Assembly: GCF_022965805.1 (NCBI RefSeq)
Contig: NW_027331355.1
Location: forward strand, 1,116,001-1,180,000
Length of the DNA: 64,000 nucleotides
Source of the DNA: Primulina eburnea
Taxonomy: Eukaryota; Streptophyta; Magnoliopsida; Lamiales; Gesneriaceae
Direction of reading: 5' to 3'
How positions within the stretch are numbered: position 1 is the stretch's first letter; each line of letters opens with the position of its first letter. The position numbers and the translations under genes are program-made. Below are positions 26,118 through 39,483 of the stretch, piece by piece. Below the pieces are notes generated by a model that was not told where the DNA came from, searched no databases, and worked only from the letters and a program-made list of their open reading frames with translations.

Positions 26118-29027
26118 TGTAGAACCCGTTTAAATTAGAATACGTATAATTCATGCATAATTTAGCATTTAAAGGGAAAATGCTTTTATTTATTGATGCA
26201 TGAGTATTTTTAATTCCCTTTTTTTAAATTTAATTATTTATGCAAGGAGTTTTTTTATCCCACTTTTCAGTTTAAATTCAGTGAGGCGGACTGGAGTTGG
26301 ATTGAGATAAATTAGATTAGAAATCATTCCCAGAGTTATTTAGCTACTAAATAAAGTTAAATTTAAAGTTAAAAGAAAGTTTAAGGGAATTTGTTGACGT
26401 AACTTGGGTAATGAACTAAGTTCATTTAGGGTCCATAATTAATGTGTTAATTCATAAATATTTACGGATGGTAAGGCTCTAAAGGTTTTTAAATATTACA
26501 CTAACAAACATTATTTCCCTTCATTTTATTTCAAATTCGGCCACCTCTTAGTGAGACAACAATCTTTTGCCAACTCACCGTTGACCCTTTCCTTGTCATT
26601 TCTTCGAATGATAATCTTTTCAATTATTAATCACCTTAATTAGTTAAATTAGATATATCCTAGCTGGTGAGACATGAAGAAGTCGGGTTCACAACCCCAT
26701 CTAACCCTCAACAATCATTTGATATAAACATTTCCAAATTTCAAAGAGAGCAAGAACTTGTCATTCATGCCTTTGAATCCCTTATTTATCGGAAACTCAC
26801 CTCACTTCCTAACCATTAATTTCTTCTCCCCCCATCCCCGAAAAATTTGAGAGATTTCAGTGTAATTTGTAAAAAACGTGAGCTCATAGCTGATTAAGAG
26901 AGAAAAATAGTGAGTAGATTAGAGAAAAGATCCAGAAGATCACTCCGCCTCCTCCGCGCCGCGTCGTCGTTCGTTCGTTTTGCAAAGGCATGTTTAATTG
27001 TTTATAATTTTCCTTGCTCTTCAATCAAGTCCTATTAACATTTTTAAACATTATTTGATCATCATTTCCATGGAATAACGATAAGTATATAAGACTTTTC
27101 AAAAATATAAAAGAAGATGAAGATTTTCCACCCTTCCTTTGTGCTCCTCACGGTTCACTTGTTTTTTGGTTTGTTTCAGGTGGATGAGAATCACCAGCAG
27201 ACGGATCTTAGAAACCAAACCGTTTGCATTCGATACTCATCCACTAACACCCCTCTCTGCTCCAGTGATCAGGAATGAATAGGAAGTGTTGCGGATCATG
27301 TGGCTTACTCTTATGTCAAGCCCAATAAATGCTTGGAAATCAAAAGAAATGACAGCAAACTCCCCCAAGCATGCGCCCCCCCCCCCTTTTGGATAGATTT
27401 TCTCATGTTGCGGTCAAAGGGAATGGATCTGATCTTGGATGTCCTAAGGGCTATATCACTTGGTTAGAACCTTCTCTTGGGATTGTAGATGATGTGACCA
27501 AGTCGCCCCTTTGAGGCTTGGCCATGGTTGAATCGGTTTTTAATTTAAAGAAGAAAAACAAGAACAACCCCTCGGCACTTTCCCTACTGCATGTGTTGTT
27601 CAGTTTTTGGTGGGAATGGTGTGGATCTTGTTGGCATCTGGCCTTAGCAGGTTCAAACCATACCCTAGGATGTGTGGTATAAGAGGTTCTGATCGGTGGT
27701 CAAGCCCCCACAATGGAAATTAGCCTCTCAAACAAACGCAAGGTGGAACCAAAGACAACTGCTGTATTTTGTGGACAGCAACTTGCTGCGTGCGGTTCAG
27801 GGCGAGGGTCGAGTTCTTGATTGGATTTTAGCATAGGGCCTTGGGACTATACAAGGGCTCATCAAGTTAGGAAGTCATTGTTTTTTGTCGTTGTGATTTC
27901 GGATTAGATAATTTTAGAGGCGTACGAGAATTTACGGTTGCGATGTGCCAAATTGACTCCTCGAAAGAGCGTTTCATGTTTTGGCCTCCATTCACCCAAA
28001 ATTTCGACTGCATCATTTAGGTTGCATTATTTTCATCATTTAAGTGTGTATTTAATCATGACTAAATGATGGTTCAGTGTTAGTTAGGGTTGGCAAATAG
28101 CATGATTTAAACGAAGGGTTGGGCGTAATGTGTCTCGTTTTTGGATTCAAAATTTACAAAGTTTGGTCAAGAAAATCATGCATATTTTCATGTCAAATTT
28201 AGGTCTCAGAGACGACTGGAACGTCCAATCCATGTGGTAAAATTATTAAAAGATATTAATACGCCATGTATTATTATGACGTGCATAAAAAATAAAAATT
28301 ATTTTTTGAGATTTATGCGATATTGCTGTGGCCATTTCATATCATGTTGATTATTAACTTCACCGGGGCGCTACGTTACCGGTCAGTTCAGTTTTCAGTT
28401 CCACCCAGTATTACTGTGGCATAGTCTGATCAGGGGAAAACATTAACTTCACCCGGTCGCAAGGTCCGGTCAGGCTCAGTGCAGGGGGCCCACTTGCGTA
28501 TAGACCAGAATTCACCAGAAATTAGTACATGATATTCATTACATGGCTCCAAGGAGAACGGAAAACATTTTCACATGATTTAGTTCAGGTATTGCACGTG
28601 TATAATAATCATGGACACGATATTTTACGTTATGCCTCACGACATGATATTTTCACTTGCTTGCAATTTTATTATATTATTTAATCGTATTTCGAATATG
28701 CTTGCTGAGTCTTTAGACTCACTGACTTGATGTTGTAGATCTGATGAGGCGGGGATCCGAGGGCGGGGACAGGAGCAAAGATTCGGAGTCGGAAGTAGTG
28801 TTGACCCGAGGACCTCACTTTTCAGCATATTATTTTATTGCTCCACATTTTTATCTATCGTTGGATAAATTTTAAACTGTTATTTCGCGCAAACATTAAA
28901 TTTCTTCGCTGCCATTTGAACATGAATTTTATTATCGGTCAATTTTATGAATGAGGCATTTACTCATTTAAAAGAAAAATTTTTAATTTTTCGCAAAATT
29001 TTCAAAACAGCATTTTCGGCCATTATA
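26118..29027 (+). repeat. Segment B: 5' LTR of plus-strand Tekay-like element
   Basis: Noisy counterpart of 47,782-50,593, starting TGTAGAACCCG and ending two to three bases before TGGTATCAGAGC (PBS, 29,031-29,042). The palindrome TGAGTCT-TT-AGACTCA is intact at 28,706-28,721. A stretch near 27,190-27,260 contains about 60 bases with no counterpart in A or C. Confidence 0.7.
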
Positions 29028-29264
29028 GGCTGGTATCAGAGCAATGGTTCTGTTAAAGGGTTGCACTATACGGACCACGGGAGCTCATGAAGTCACGTCT
29101 GCGGTCTGACGTTTACTTTACGCATTTTATTCAAAGCTGAATTATTTAACAGCTTTTTCATGAAAATTTTACGTCCAGATTTTATTGTTCAGTATTTAAA
29201 TTTATTTTAAAATAAATTATGGATATGACATGTTAGTTTACTTATGGGTTATGTAGGAACAGTT

Positions 29265-30319
29265 ATGCCCCTAGAGCATTCTCGAGCGCACTAAAATGAT
29301 TGAGGCCTCTCCAGAGGACAGGAGGAGCAGAAGGCAGGAGAAGATGTTACCAGGCTCCACCTCCACGGAATGAATTGCCAGATGTAGCTGTGAGCTGACT
29401 CATTCTTCGCACAGTTTGCGGGGAACCATTCTATGGTGACCAGGCCGACAGAGGCTTGTCTATGAGAGATTCATGAAGATGCGTCTAAGGAGTTTTCAGG
29501 GACGAAAGACCCCATTGCTGCCGAGGCTGGATCAAGTCCCTCGAGGTTTATTCGAGTATGGAGCTTGGAGTGCATAAGAGTTCGATGGTCCACATATTAT
29601 TCGGAAGGGAGATGCCCGCTTATTGTGGGAAGGAGCATCAGTTAGCCCTGAACTTGGCTACACTGAGTTGGAAGCGCTTCACGGAAAGTATTCTACTACA
29701 AATAATTTACCGAGGAGGTGCGCACAGGTGGAACATGGAATAATGAGCCTGAGGCAGGGAGATCTGATGTTACGAGAGTTCATCACATCAAGTTTGAAAT
29801 GGGTTTCATTTTGTGCCCATGATGCGACATGATTGCTAAAGCCAAGTTAGTGCATTTCTAGGTTGGGTTATACGGCCGACTTGCGTCGTGATGCTAGGAT
29901 GTCTCATACCACTACTATGAGGTCGCTGTCTCCAAAGCTCTAGCAGCAGAGCAGGATCAGCGTGATATCGAGAGATACCGCCAAGGCAAGCGCAAGTCCA
30001 GGGTACCACACGCCCTCCTCCTCAGGAGCATCAGCGTAGACCAAGAGGCTTTTCACGAGCGCCCTAGAAACCAGAGGGGTCAGCAGGCAGCCAGCAGCAG
30101 TGGGGACGCCCAGCCTTGAGGGACTTTTGAGCATCAGTCGCCCCAAGTGCTCACGCCGCATCCTGGAAGCCTGTTATGTTTGGTTCAGGGTAGTGTTATA
30201 AGTGTGGTAGTCCACAGGGGACCACTTACTTATGCAGTGCCCTCCGATGAATCGCCTAATCAAGGCATAGTTTTTGTCTCGATGCCACGGAGACGATCAC
30301 AGAGACCATGCTATGACAG
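29265..30319 (+). pseudogene. gag: Segment B: Tekay-like gag, many frameshifts
   Basis: Counterpart of 50,833-51,888; the ATG, gag domain and CYKCGSP knuckle can be followed only by hopping frames. The possible 5' splice site ACAG|GTAA is kept at 30,319. Confidence 0.65.
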
Positions 30320-31816
30320 GTAAATAACTTTAAATTGGAATGGACCAATACATGTCATTTTTTTCCAAATTTGAATATCTGACAACAAAACACATCAGTA
30401 ATAATATAAATAAAGAAAAATACACTACCTGATATTCGGTTCTGACTATCAAAAAATCAAGTTCTGAACAGTCTGATCAAAACTCTGAACTGCTGTATCT
30501 TCAAAATCAGTTTCTGACTCGACTGAACTGATAGGAGCTCACGGTTCATAACAATCGGTATAAAACACGGACTTAGAAATGATAATAATATCGGATCAGT
30601 ATTCAAAATATCAATATGCAATACTGACTAATAACTGCTTAGAACGCTCTGACATTTCGAAAATTCTGCCATATTAAATTTCGTTCTCAGCATGATAACG
30701 GGTCTCACTATGTACAATCAAGCAGTATACGATCTTCAGATATCACAGACTCTGAATAACAAGCTGTTACAATCCGATTCATAGACGAAACAATTCTGTA
30801 TACAACAATCTCAGCTTTCCAGAACACTCAATACATTTCAACTGTTCAAATATTAATCAATATATGCTTCGAATATATCAAAACGTCATAGATAAACGAG
30901 CCATAAAATCATCAGAACACTCGAGCATTGGTTTATCAACCCTAAACGGAAATTGAAAAGTACTTTACAGAGAAACATATAATCAGATGTAACTCTAACT
31001 CTTCAGGCAATAAATTTTCAACGATATTCAATTTTTAAATTCAATCAGTATCAGTATAGAAGGAAATTCTAAAAGAAAAAACCCAATAACATGAATCAAA
31101 TAAAGGCTGAAATCACATCTCCCGCTACGGACAAACCTGAAATCTCATCTGCAAGACTATAGCCAACTTTGCTACTAGTTAAATCAATCCTTGGACAGGC
31201 TCCACTTCCAGTCACACACGACATAAAGGAATACTCCCATGTCCCTTTCGATAATCATGAACGGGGGACCCAATACGGATATCAAGAATTTAACAGTTAA
31301 ATCCCTTACCGTATATCATTCATCGTGGCACATTCAGGTTCGAATCTTACCATCTCCTGGCAATAATCTCAAATAGATCCAGTACTTGTTCGATATATCA
31401 ATACCATCATGCAGTCATCCTGAGACGATACAAGAGTACAATAGCTAATTCAATCTCATGCGAAAGTATGCAGTATAAACTTTTATTAATACAGTAATAT
31501 CACTGATTATCAAATTATTTCCCCAAAAAGTTAAGGAATCAGTACTACAGAAATGCAGAACCAACACGTAAATCATATATCAATGCAACTTAATCAAGGA
31601 TAATCAAGAAAATGCATTAGTCTCTACAATACATATGCAATATAATCATAAAAAGATCAAACCTGTCACTTTTGTATCAATCAAGTGTGTCCTGGCTTCT
31701 GTTCCGCCGATCCCTCCCACAAGGATTCTTGCCTCCCTGAAAGCTTGGGGACCCTCTTGGGACAAAACTTAGCAAAAGTGTCCCAGACTGTCGGCAGATG
31801 TCTTGCACTACCAATC

Positions 31817-34643
31817 TGTAAGACCCGTACTTTTCTACTTAAAATTGCGGAAAAATTAAAAATTTAATCAATAAAACATCCGTAAGGTAGTCAACCAACA
31901 TACATTAAAAAATATCTTTTAAAATACTCCATCACCAAAATGAAAAGTTTGTCTAAAAGAACGCTTTTGTTTTGTCTAAATTCGTCTCCAATTTCAAAAA
32001 TCAAAACATAAGAGTATTTTAAAAGTTTGCATGAACATAAACTTGCGGTCCTCGGGTTTAGCCCTGCCGCTAGGCCAAGCCTGCCCTTGGTCGCCACCTA
32101 TTGTTCCTGCTCATAGTATCCCTGCATCGATCAAGTCTCGTGAGTCTAAAAGACTCAACACGTATAAACTGGAATACCGAGTATACATAATAAAAATCAC
32201 ATGCACTTAAAATAGGACTACATAATGTGAAGCTTGAACATACGTACATCAAAATTAGACGGCCATCAACAAAACTTTCTTAAAACCATACGTAAACATA
32301 CATAACTTCATCCATTTTGTGTAAGAGGATGTTTCAAGCAAGTGACCCATGCATAATAACACTCCTGATAGACACACCACGTTATGGGCTGACAGGGACG
32401 TATCCACTGCCGCTACCATAAGATCCCCGTTCATAATTTTAAAGGGCTGGTGGTCCCCGTTCATAAAGTTAACGCTTGCCAACCACGATCAAAACCCGTT
32501 CATAATTAACGGGCGGATTGCGTCCACAGTTCATAATTTAACGCTTTCCAAGCCTAACCTCATTTGGTCACAAGGGAATTTAGCATACCTCAAAAAATTG
32601 ACATATTTTCTTGCAGTCAACATTACTTACTTGGCGTTGAGGGATTCTTTGGACTTCGATCGGGGGCCGTTGCCTGCAACATATTAACGTGAATTTCATT
32701 ACTTAACTGCATTACTTAACGGTAGAAAACTCATGGATTACTCTCAAGCTAAATCAGATCTAGGACCTTCTACAATTTCCCACAACATGTGCCCTTAATA
32801 ATTCCTTGCACTAACCCATCATAACATCAAACTAAATGAAATTACAAAATATTCCAAAAACTAAGGGGACAAGGAACCCCGTTGCTTGGGTCCGGGAGGA
32901 GGTCGTGTACTTATGCCTAGAATGTGTCGGAAAAGTAAGGGGCACGGCCCCCGTGCTTGGGTCGGAGGGGGTCCGTGTAGGTACTGCATGTCAAGTGTCA
33001 TTAAAAAGGAAAGGACACGGACCCCGTGTGAGGGTCCGGGTGGAGGAGGTCAGTGTGGCTCTGTCTTGGAACACAAATGGAAAACCAAAAGCACGGACCC
33101 CGTGTCGGGTCCGTTGTGGGGGTCCGTCTCAAACATGTACGAAGAAACCTGGCGAGTGACAAACTTATGCACATGCCTACACACCCAAATTGACACTTGA
33201 ACCTATGTGACCAACACCTTAAGGACACCATAACATTGCTATAAAACTATATAAACACTTCAAGAACGAGTCCACCATACTACCCAATACACGCTAATAG
33301 CACTTGACATCAATCGAGTTCTACGACTTTAAACTAATTTCCAACGCCCTAACGACGTCTAACAAAACCTTGAAAGATACAACAAAACCTAAATACTAAC
33401 ATACTCATAAGCAAGCAGCAACGATCGCCCGTCGGTTTCCAACGAAGCCTTTGCACACTGAAACTTCAAAAATACAATGATACCAAATTTTCTTAAAATT
33501 TGCCAGTTGAGCAGTAACACGAAAAAATATCATAACTATCTCATTTTTCGTCCAAAAATCTCGTACCTTTATATCCAAATCGAAGGTATCGCCAAAGGTA
33601 TACGTTTTTTCCGTTGAAAGTTTTCTCAAAATATGAACAGAAAAATTCGCAGTATTGAAAAGACAGACAAAAACGGAGTTGTAGATCTAAAATTTACCTC
33701 GAAATTGATAGCCCGATTATAATCCGCTCAACCTAATAACATGATACAATTAACTTTTACGCATAAAATCAACGCAACGCATAATATGACTTGATTGACA
33801 TAGCAAGAACAGAATATAGTTGGGCCTTTATGACGATAACGTAACCGAAAGACGACACCGAAGCGGAGATGGGGGGCTTGATCGGACGAACGTTCGGGCA
33901 CCGTTTCCTTGAATATAAAACTGACCGAAATCTTGTGTGAAATTGAAGGAAGGGGTGGGCGACTACTCTAGGGGAAATAAGAACCCAACTTTTCTCTTTC
34001 AAAATAATAAAACTTGAATGCTAGAGTGGTTGTGTTTTTAGGCGGTTTACAAGTGTGTGTAAAAGGGGGTTGGTGTGGTGCGGTGGGTATAATTAAATAA
34101 ATTAGGAGCTGAATTTTGTTTAATTAAAATAATAGTCTACTAATCAAAAACACTACTCAACACTTAACGTTTAAATAAATAAAACTAGGTAGTTAAAAAT
34201 CACACACCATACTAGACTTTAAAAAGTTATAAAATCATAAAAATCACAAAAATAATAAAATTTAGGATTCACAATACTAACATCTATAAAAATACTAAAT
34301 TTTAAAGTTTTAAAATCTTAAACTCACTAACTAAACATTTAGGCTCAAAAATTGCTAAAACTCACTAAAGTATTTAAAATCCCCCAACATCAAATTAAAT
34401 AAAATACCATCTTTAAAATTGCCAAATCGTCCCCCGGTCTCTTCCTTCCATCCCGATCGAATATCGCCTGAACATGAAACTCGAAAGAAATTTTAACGTG
34501 CCTTACCATAAACGTAATTAAAAATTAAAAAATAATGCATTTAAATAATTATGCATGACTAAATCTTTTAAAATAAATTTAAATGCTTTAATAATTTAAA
34601 ACATATGCAGGGTTCGTTGTACTGAGAATCGGGGGGTTCTACA
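31817..34643 (-). repeat. Segment B: 3' LTR of inner chromovirus, noisy
   Basis: Bounded by CAATC target at 31,812-31,816 and TTCTACA at 34,643. It retains the four GGACC-rich inverted repeats (about 32,868-33,128) and the conserved palindrome near 32,141. Confidence 0.7.
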
Positions 34644-34679
34644 GTTCCTCCCCCACTTATGTAAATTTCGTCCTCGAAA

Positions 34680-36648
34680 TTAAGTCTTACGAAACAACTC
34701 CGGGTAGCAAAGGTCTATATCGCCTCTGACTCCAATGGCCTCTTCCAATGATGGTTAACCACCGAACTTTGACTAGAAACTTAGTGTACTTGGTTTCCGG
34801 AGTTTTGCGTCCTGTCTACGAGGATTTTTGCGCGGTCTTTCCTCATAGGACAAATCTGAGCAAGATTGCAAAGGCTCATAACTCAGAAGTGCGACTGAGT
34901 AGCCAAAATATTTCCTAGCACGAGACGGGAACACATTGTGTACCCGGCAGATTCGGCGGAGGAAAAGGGCTACCACGATCGGCTCATGTCCCAACTCTGT
35001 CAAGAATCTCGAACGGTCCAAAATAAAAATTAAAAAACCCTCGGGACTCACTTGCTCTTTTCCCAAATCTCATAACACCCTTCATGGGTGCTATCCTGAG
35101 AAAAAAGTGATCCCCCAACGGCACAAACTCGAGATCCCTCCTCCTCTTTCTGCGTAGCTCTTCGACGGGGCTTTGGGAAGTATTCATTCGGTCAAGGAAA
35201 TCATTGACCACCCACTTCTGCAGTCTGTGAACTATCTCTGGGCATGATCTGTTCTCCTCACCGCTTCATCATGGAACTGGCGATCCTGCACATCACCGGA
35301 CCATACAACGCTTCATTAGGGAGGCCATCCAATAGATGCTTGGTGAAGCTGTTGTGTATTGAATCCACTAGGGGTAGATAGGACTCCCAAGGTCCCTGAG
35401 AAAATCAACATGCAACTCTTAGCAAGTCTTCCAAGATCTGCCTCATTCGCTCAGACTCGGCCATATGTATGGCGGTGTCGGTGAAATGAACGCTGTAATG
35501 ACAGTAACTTGTACCCAAGATGCATGCAAAGCTCTTCATAAGTACGATGGAACCTCGGTCTGTAGGGGAACACAATAGAGACTGGAAACCATGCAATCGG
35601 ACGGATCTCCCGGATATTAAAGATCCGCATACTGCGTCATGGCGAAAGTCGTCTTTACTGGTAGGAAATGCGGATGACTTAGTGAGTAGGTCCCACTATA
35701 CCCAATAGAATTAGACCCTTTGACTGACTTAGGTAACCCAACGACGGAAATCCATAGTGATGTTCTTCCATTTCCACTTGGGATAGGGAGTGGCTTAAGC
35801 AAACCTCGTGGCCTCTGATGCTATGCCTTAACCCGCTGGCAGTGAGGCAATCCGAGACAAATATGGGATTGTCTCTCTCATCCCTGGCCACCAATACAAA
35901 CAATCTGCAGGTCTTTGTACATCTTGAGTACATCCTGGGTGAAGAGGAATTACGGAGGATGCGTGTGCCTCTGTCAGAATATCCGTCTGATCGAATCACT
36001 TTACTAGGCAGCCACTTCTGTCTCTGTATCGCACCGATACGATCTGAACTGTGTACAAAACACTGAATTTAGATTCATCCTTCCCAGTCTCCAGTCGTTA
36101 GTTGTTCATTTGAGACTGTTTCCTGTTGTTCGAATTGCGGTCTAGTAATCAGATTTGACTGTCAGATTAGACAGTCTAGGGGCTCTGCCCGCAGGACAAA
36201 AATCTCTCTAGACCAAATCTCTGAATCTCCGACTGAATGTCTCTGGTGTCAACTGAGCAACAAACTGCACTCTTATGCTCAAGGTCTGCGACAACATTAG
36301 CCTTTCCGGATGTAGCTAATTTCGCATTCGTACTCTTCACAAGTTCTTAACCAACGTCTGCTGCCCCATATTCAGCTCTTTCTGAGTGAAGCAAGAAGTA
36401 GTATTTGAGACTTTTGTGACGGTTGAAAAATCTGGCACTTCTCGCCGTAAAATTAGTATGTCTCCAACATTTACAACGCAAAGACCAACGGCGGGTATCC
36501 AAATCGTGAGTCGGGTCGTTCTTCTCTGCACCTTTAGCTGTCTGGGAAGCATAAGCTATGACCCGAACCTTGCCTGCATCAACACTGCGCCAATAGAGCT
36601 TAGAGCATCGGGTATAAAGCACAAAAAAAACTCACCTTGCCCTGTCGG
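34680..36648 (-). pseudogene. pol: Segment B: C-terminal half of chromovirus pol, noisy and truncated
   Basis: Counterpart of 56,193-58,112: RNase H from its YTDAS motif, integrase and chromodomain. The protease and reverse transcriptase are absent because the match stops at 36,648, where single-copy sequence begins. Indels leave only short open pieces. Confidence 0.7.
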
Positions 36649-37000
36649 ATGATATGTAAACATATTTTGAACGAAATTTTTGACACAATTCAGATTTTAT
36701 TATTGAGTTTATCAAACTTTTGAGAATTTTCTCTCAAGCTTTTTCAAGGCTTTTTTTGCTTTGTAATCAAAATCAAACTTATCAAAGTTTTTAACTTTGT
36801 GGCGTTTGTCGGTTGATTACATACGGATTGTCAAGGGCAAGTTCTTTGAAGGTTCGTTTAATCGTGAGTATTTATTGCTAAGTTTTTATAATTTAGAGGT
36901 CAATATCACAACCCCAAAACTTGATTCAAAAGATCGGGACACACAACGATTCCTTGTTCGTTATTGAATTGAGGGCGCGATCCGATTTTAATCGTGTTTG
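36649..37000. other. Single-copy sequence, unidentified
   Basis: T-rich sequence with TTTTGAGAATTTTCTCTCAAGC and GTTCTTTGAAGGTTCG-like strings. It may be LTR or leader sequence of another element, but I find no PBS, PPT or coding frame to support this. Confidence 0.25.
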
Positions 37001-37089
37001 CTTTTCATTCGTACAAAGATTCACATCAGCTGGTCCTCGGGTTATGTGTACCGAGAGTCCAACAAGGTCACCAATCAAGTCCTCCAAAA

Positions 37090-39483
37090 TCAGAATTATT
37101 AACTTTACCTGCATCAACACACCTACTGAGTCTAAAGACTCAACACATCCTATCTTGATAACAAGTAATACGTAGTACAATTAATATATAACAATGAAAA
37201 ATACTTGTACTTAAAATATCATTTTCTTAATATGCATAACTTCAAACATAAACATTTTCAAAACATAAGCATATCACGTAAACATATTCATATTCATATC
37301 CATATTCGTATTCATATTCATGTTCATGTTAATGTTCGTATTTGTTGAATTCAGATCGTGATTGTGACTCGTATTCTTGATCGTATTGGGCGATGGATCC
37401 ATCTAAAAAAAACCACAGTACTGGGCAGCGGGGGACACCAGCAACACTCTCACCGGTCAACTGGGCCCTGCCCAATGTATTAACATATTCGTATTCGTAT
37501 TCGTATTCGTATACGTATCCAAGGAAACACGATCATCGGGCTCCCACTAAGACCATAACCCTCACGATATTTCCAACATATAGTAGTCACAATCCTTCAC
37601 GTCCTTCAACATGTCATATTTCCATCAATTAATAAAAACATGCATATAATATCATTTTATTTTGAAACCAAGCATGCAACATATATTTTAAATGTCCAAG
37701 TTTCCCCTTAATAATTCATGAACATTTAAAAATCTTATTTCCACATATAAAAATCCATAAACATGTTACATAATCATTTTAGCAAATAAAACAGCAAATA
37801 GGGCAATGCCATGACGCTTACTAATTTCTCAGTGTAAAAATATCATTTTACCCCTAGACGTGACATTTTACGTTTTTGACATTTTCTTGATTTTCTTGAC
37901 TCTAACATGTCCTAAATAATTATTTAAGCCTAAATTAAAATTCCCATAATTTTATTTAGCTTAAAAACTAGGCTTTTTAATTAATTCGTAATTTGACGTT
38001 TTGAAGGCGTTTTAATTCCGAAAAATCCCAAACTTTAATATAAAATACCTAAATTCTAATTTTAGTCTTTTTATATTATTTTAGCCCTTAAGAACCACAA
38101 TTCAACCCCCGTGAGCCATTTTTCAATTTTCTTAAATTATAAAAAAACTCTAACGACCTTAAATCTTCGCCCCCGAGCAATCTCTTGATTTTATAGAGTC
38201 GTCCCCGAGCCATGTTGATCCAAACCCTGACCAACACCATAGAGTACCCTACTGGACCCAAGGAACTCACGGAAACCACCCCCAAAAAAAACCGAAGCCC
38301 TCACACACCTACCCTGAGCTGGCCGAGAATTGCATGTGCATGACCCTCAAGTTTTTGGTGCCTAGGACTCCTACCAGCCAATTTAGCTCGAGTCCTAGCA
38401 TGGCTAGGACTCTACCCCTGACTCCCCCAAGACATTGGCTCGCCCTTGGAACCAGCCAATGCCTTGCCTAGCCGTGAAGAAACAAACCGAAGCCCTTGGT
38501 CCCCTATGACAGCAATTCGCGTTCAGCTTGTTTCTAGGTTCCCGTGTGGTGTGTTAGGTGATTATCTAGGAGTCTAAATTCCTGTAAAACAATACCATAA
38601 CACTTCCTAGACGTGGCAGCCCCTTTATGCACATAAACAACACAATTGGATCAAAAATCCTACTTGAACTTTAATGTTATATGCAAAAACGAAAAATACA
38701 TAAGTGTTTACTTGTTTTGCAAATTTTCATGCATAAAAAAAAAAACTATGATGTGATGATGGTTTGAAGGAAAGATAGGCGTGCCTTTTGCGTAATTAAC
38801 GCACGATTAACCGTCGACGATGACGAAGAATGGAGCAAAACCTTGGCTTGAATTCTTTTTGAAGCTTCCATCGATTTTCTTTCAAAATTCTTGTGTGTGT
38901 GTCGTGTTCTTGGTGAGGAAATTCAGAATTGGGGGCGTGACTTTGAACAGGAGTTGTAGGGTTTTGGTTGATTAAACATATATTATATAGCTTAATTAAA
39001 TACTAACAAGGCTTTAGGCCTATTAAGCCCCTAAATTAAGTCCATTAGTCTTAATTAGAATTAAATAAAATATTAGCAAAATTTTGGTAAAAATAGTTTG
39101 TGAATTAAATAGCCGGGTTGCCAAAAAGTTCGTATTTTTGTTGAAAAACCAACACCGATAAAATTTATCTCCTGACGTATAAAAATCACCTCAAAACCCC
39201 TCATTTCAAAATATGAAAAACCCACAATCATATTTTAAATAATTAAAATAATTATTTAATAAAATCATTTACGTTTTCAGCCTTCGATCTCCGTTCCTCG
39301 ATCGCAAATTGAAATTTCCTTAAAAATACAGTTTTATACATAAATTACAATTAAATCATATTTAACATAAAATTAAAAATGTACACACAAATAATTAGTA
39401 ATTAAATCAATTAATTACTCATTTTTATATTTTCTTAGATTTTGCATGCAGTTGGATAACGACGTCTTAATTTGGACTTTACA
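37090..39483 (-). repeat. Tekay-like LTR, minus orientation, divergent family
   Basis: It carries the same modules in the same order as the inner LTR: ACCTGCATC then the palindrome TGAGTCTAAAGACTCA at 37,128-37,143, a CCACAGTACTGGGC string at about 37,412, CGTGCCTTTTGCG, GTGTGTGTGTCGTGT, CCGTTCCTCGATCGCA, and an end TTTGGACTTTACA at 39,483. On minus it would start TGTAAAGTCC. The left limit is uncertain. It spans the point (39,125) where the repeated unit begins. Confidence 0.55.
37272..37515 (+). repeat. Hexanucleotide repeats (ATTCAT/ATTCGT)n
   Basis: Two clusters, about 37,287-37,340 (mixed ATTCAT, ATCCAT, ATTCGT, GTTCAT units) and 37,488-37,513 (four or more ATTCGT units), within the LTR-like sequence. 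Confidence 0.8.

Larger units (their letters stand above)
17311..36648. other. Segment B: low-accuracy repeat of 39,125-58,112
   Basis: The whole segment follows copy C in order, but with errors every few bases: dropped and added bases, duplicated short strings and random substitutions, spread evenly over LTRs, genes and satellites. It is about 19.3 kb long against 19.0 kb in C, a net excess of about 350 bases. This pattern does not look like natural decay. It looks like an unpolished long read. Coordinates of features inside it are approximate. Confidence 0.8.

Noticed and set aside
36921..37180. Overlapping 84-codon frames on both strands in single-copy sequence
   Set aside because: Mirror-image frames of equal length in LTR-like sequence; no domain and no support for a host gene.
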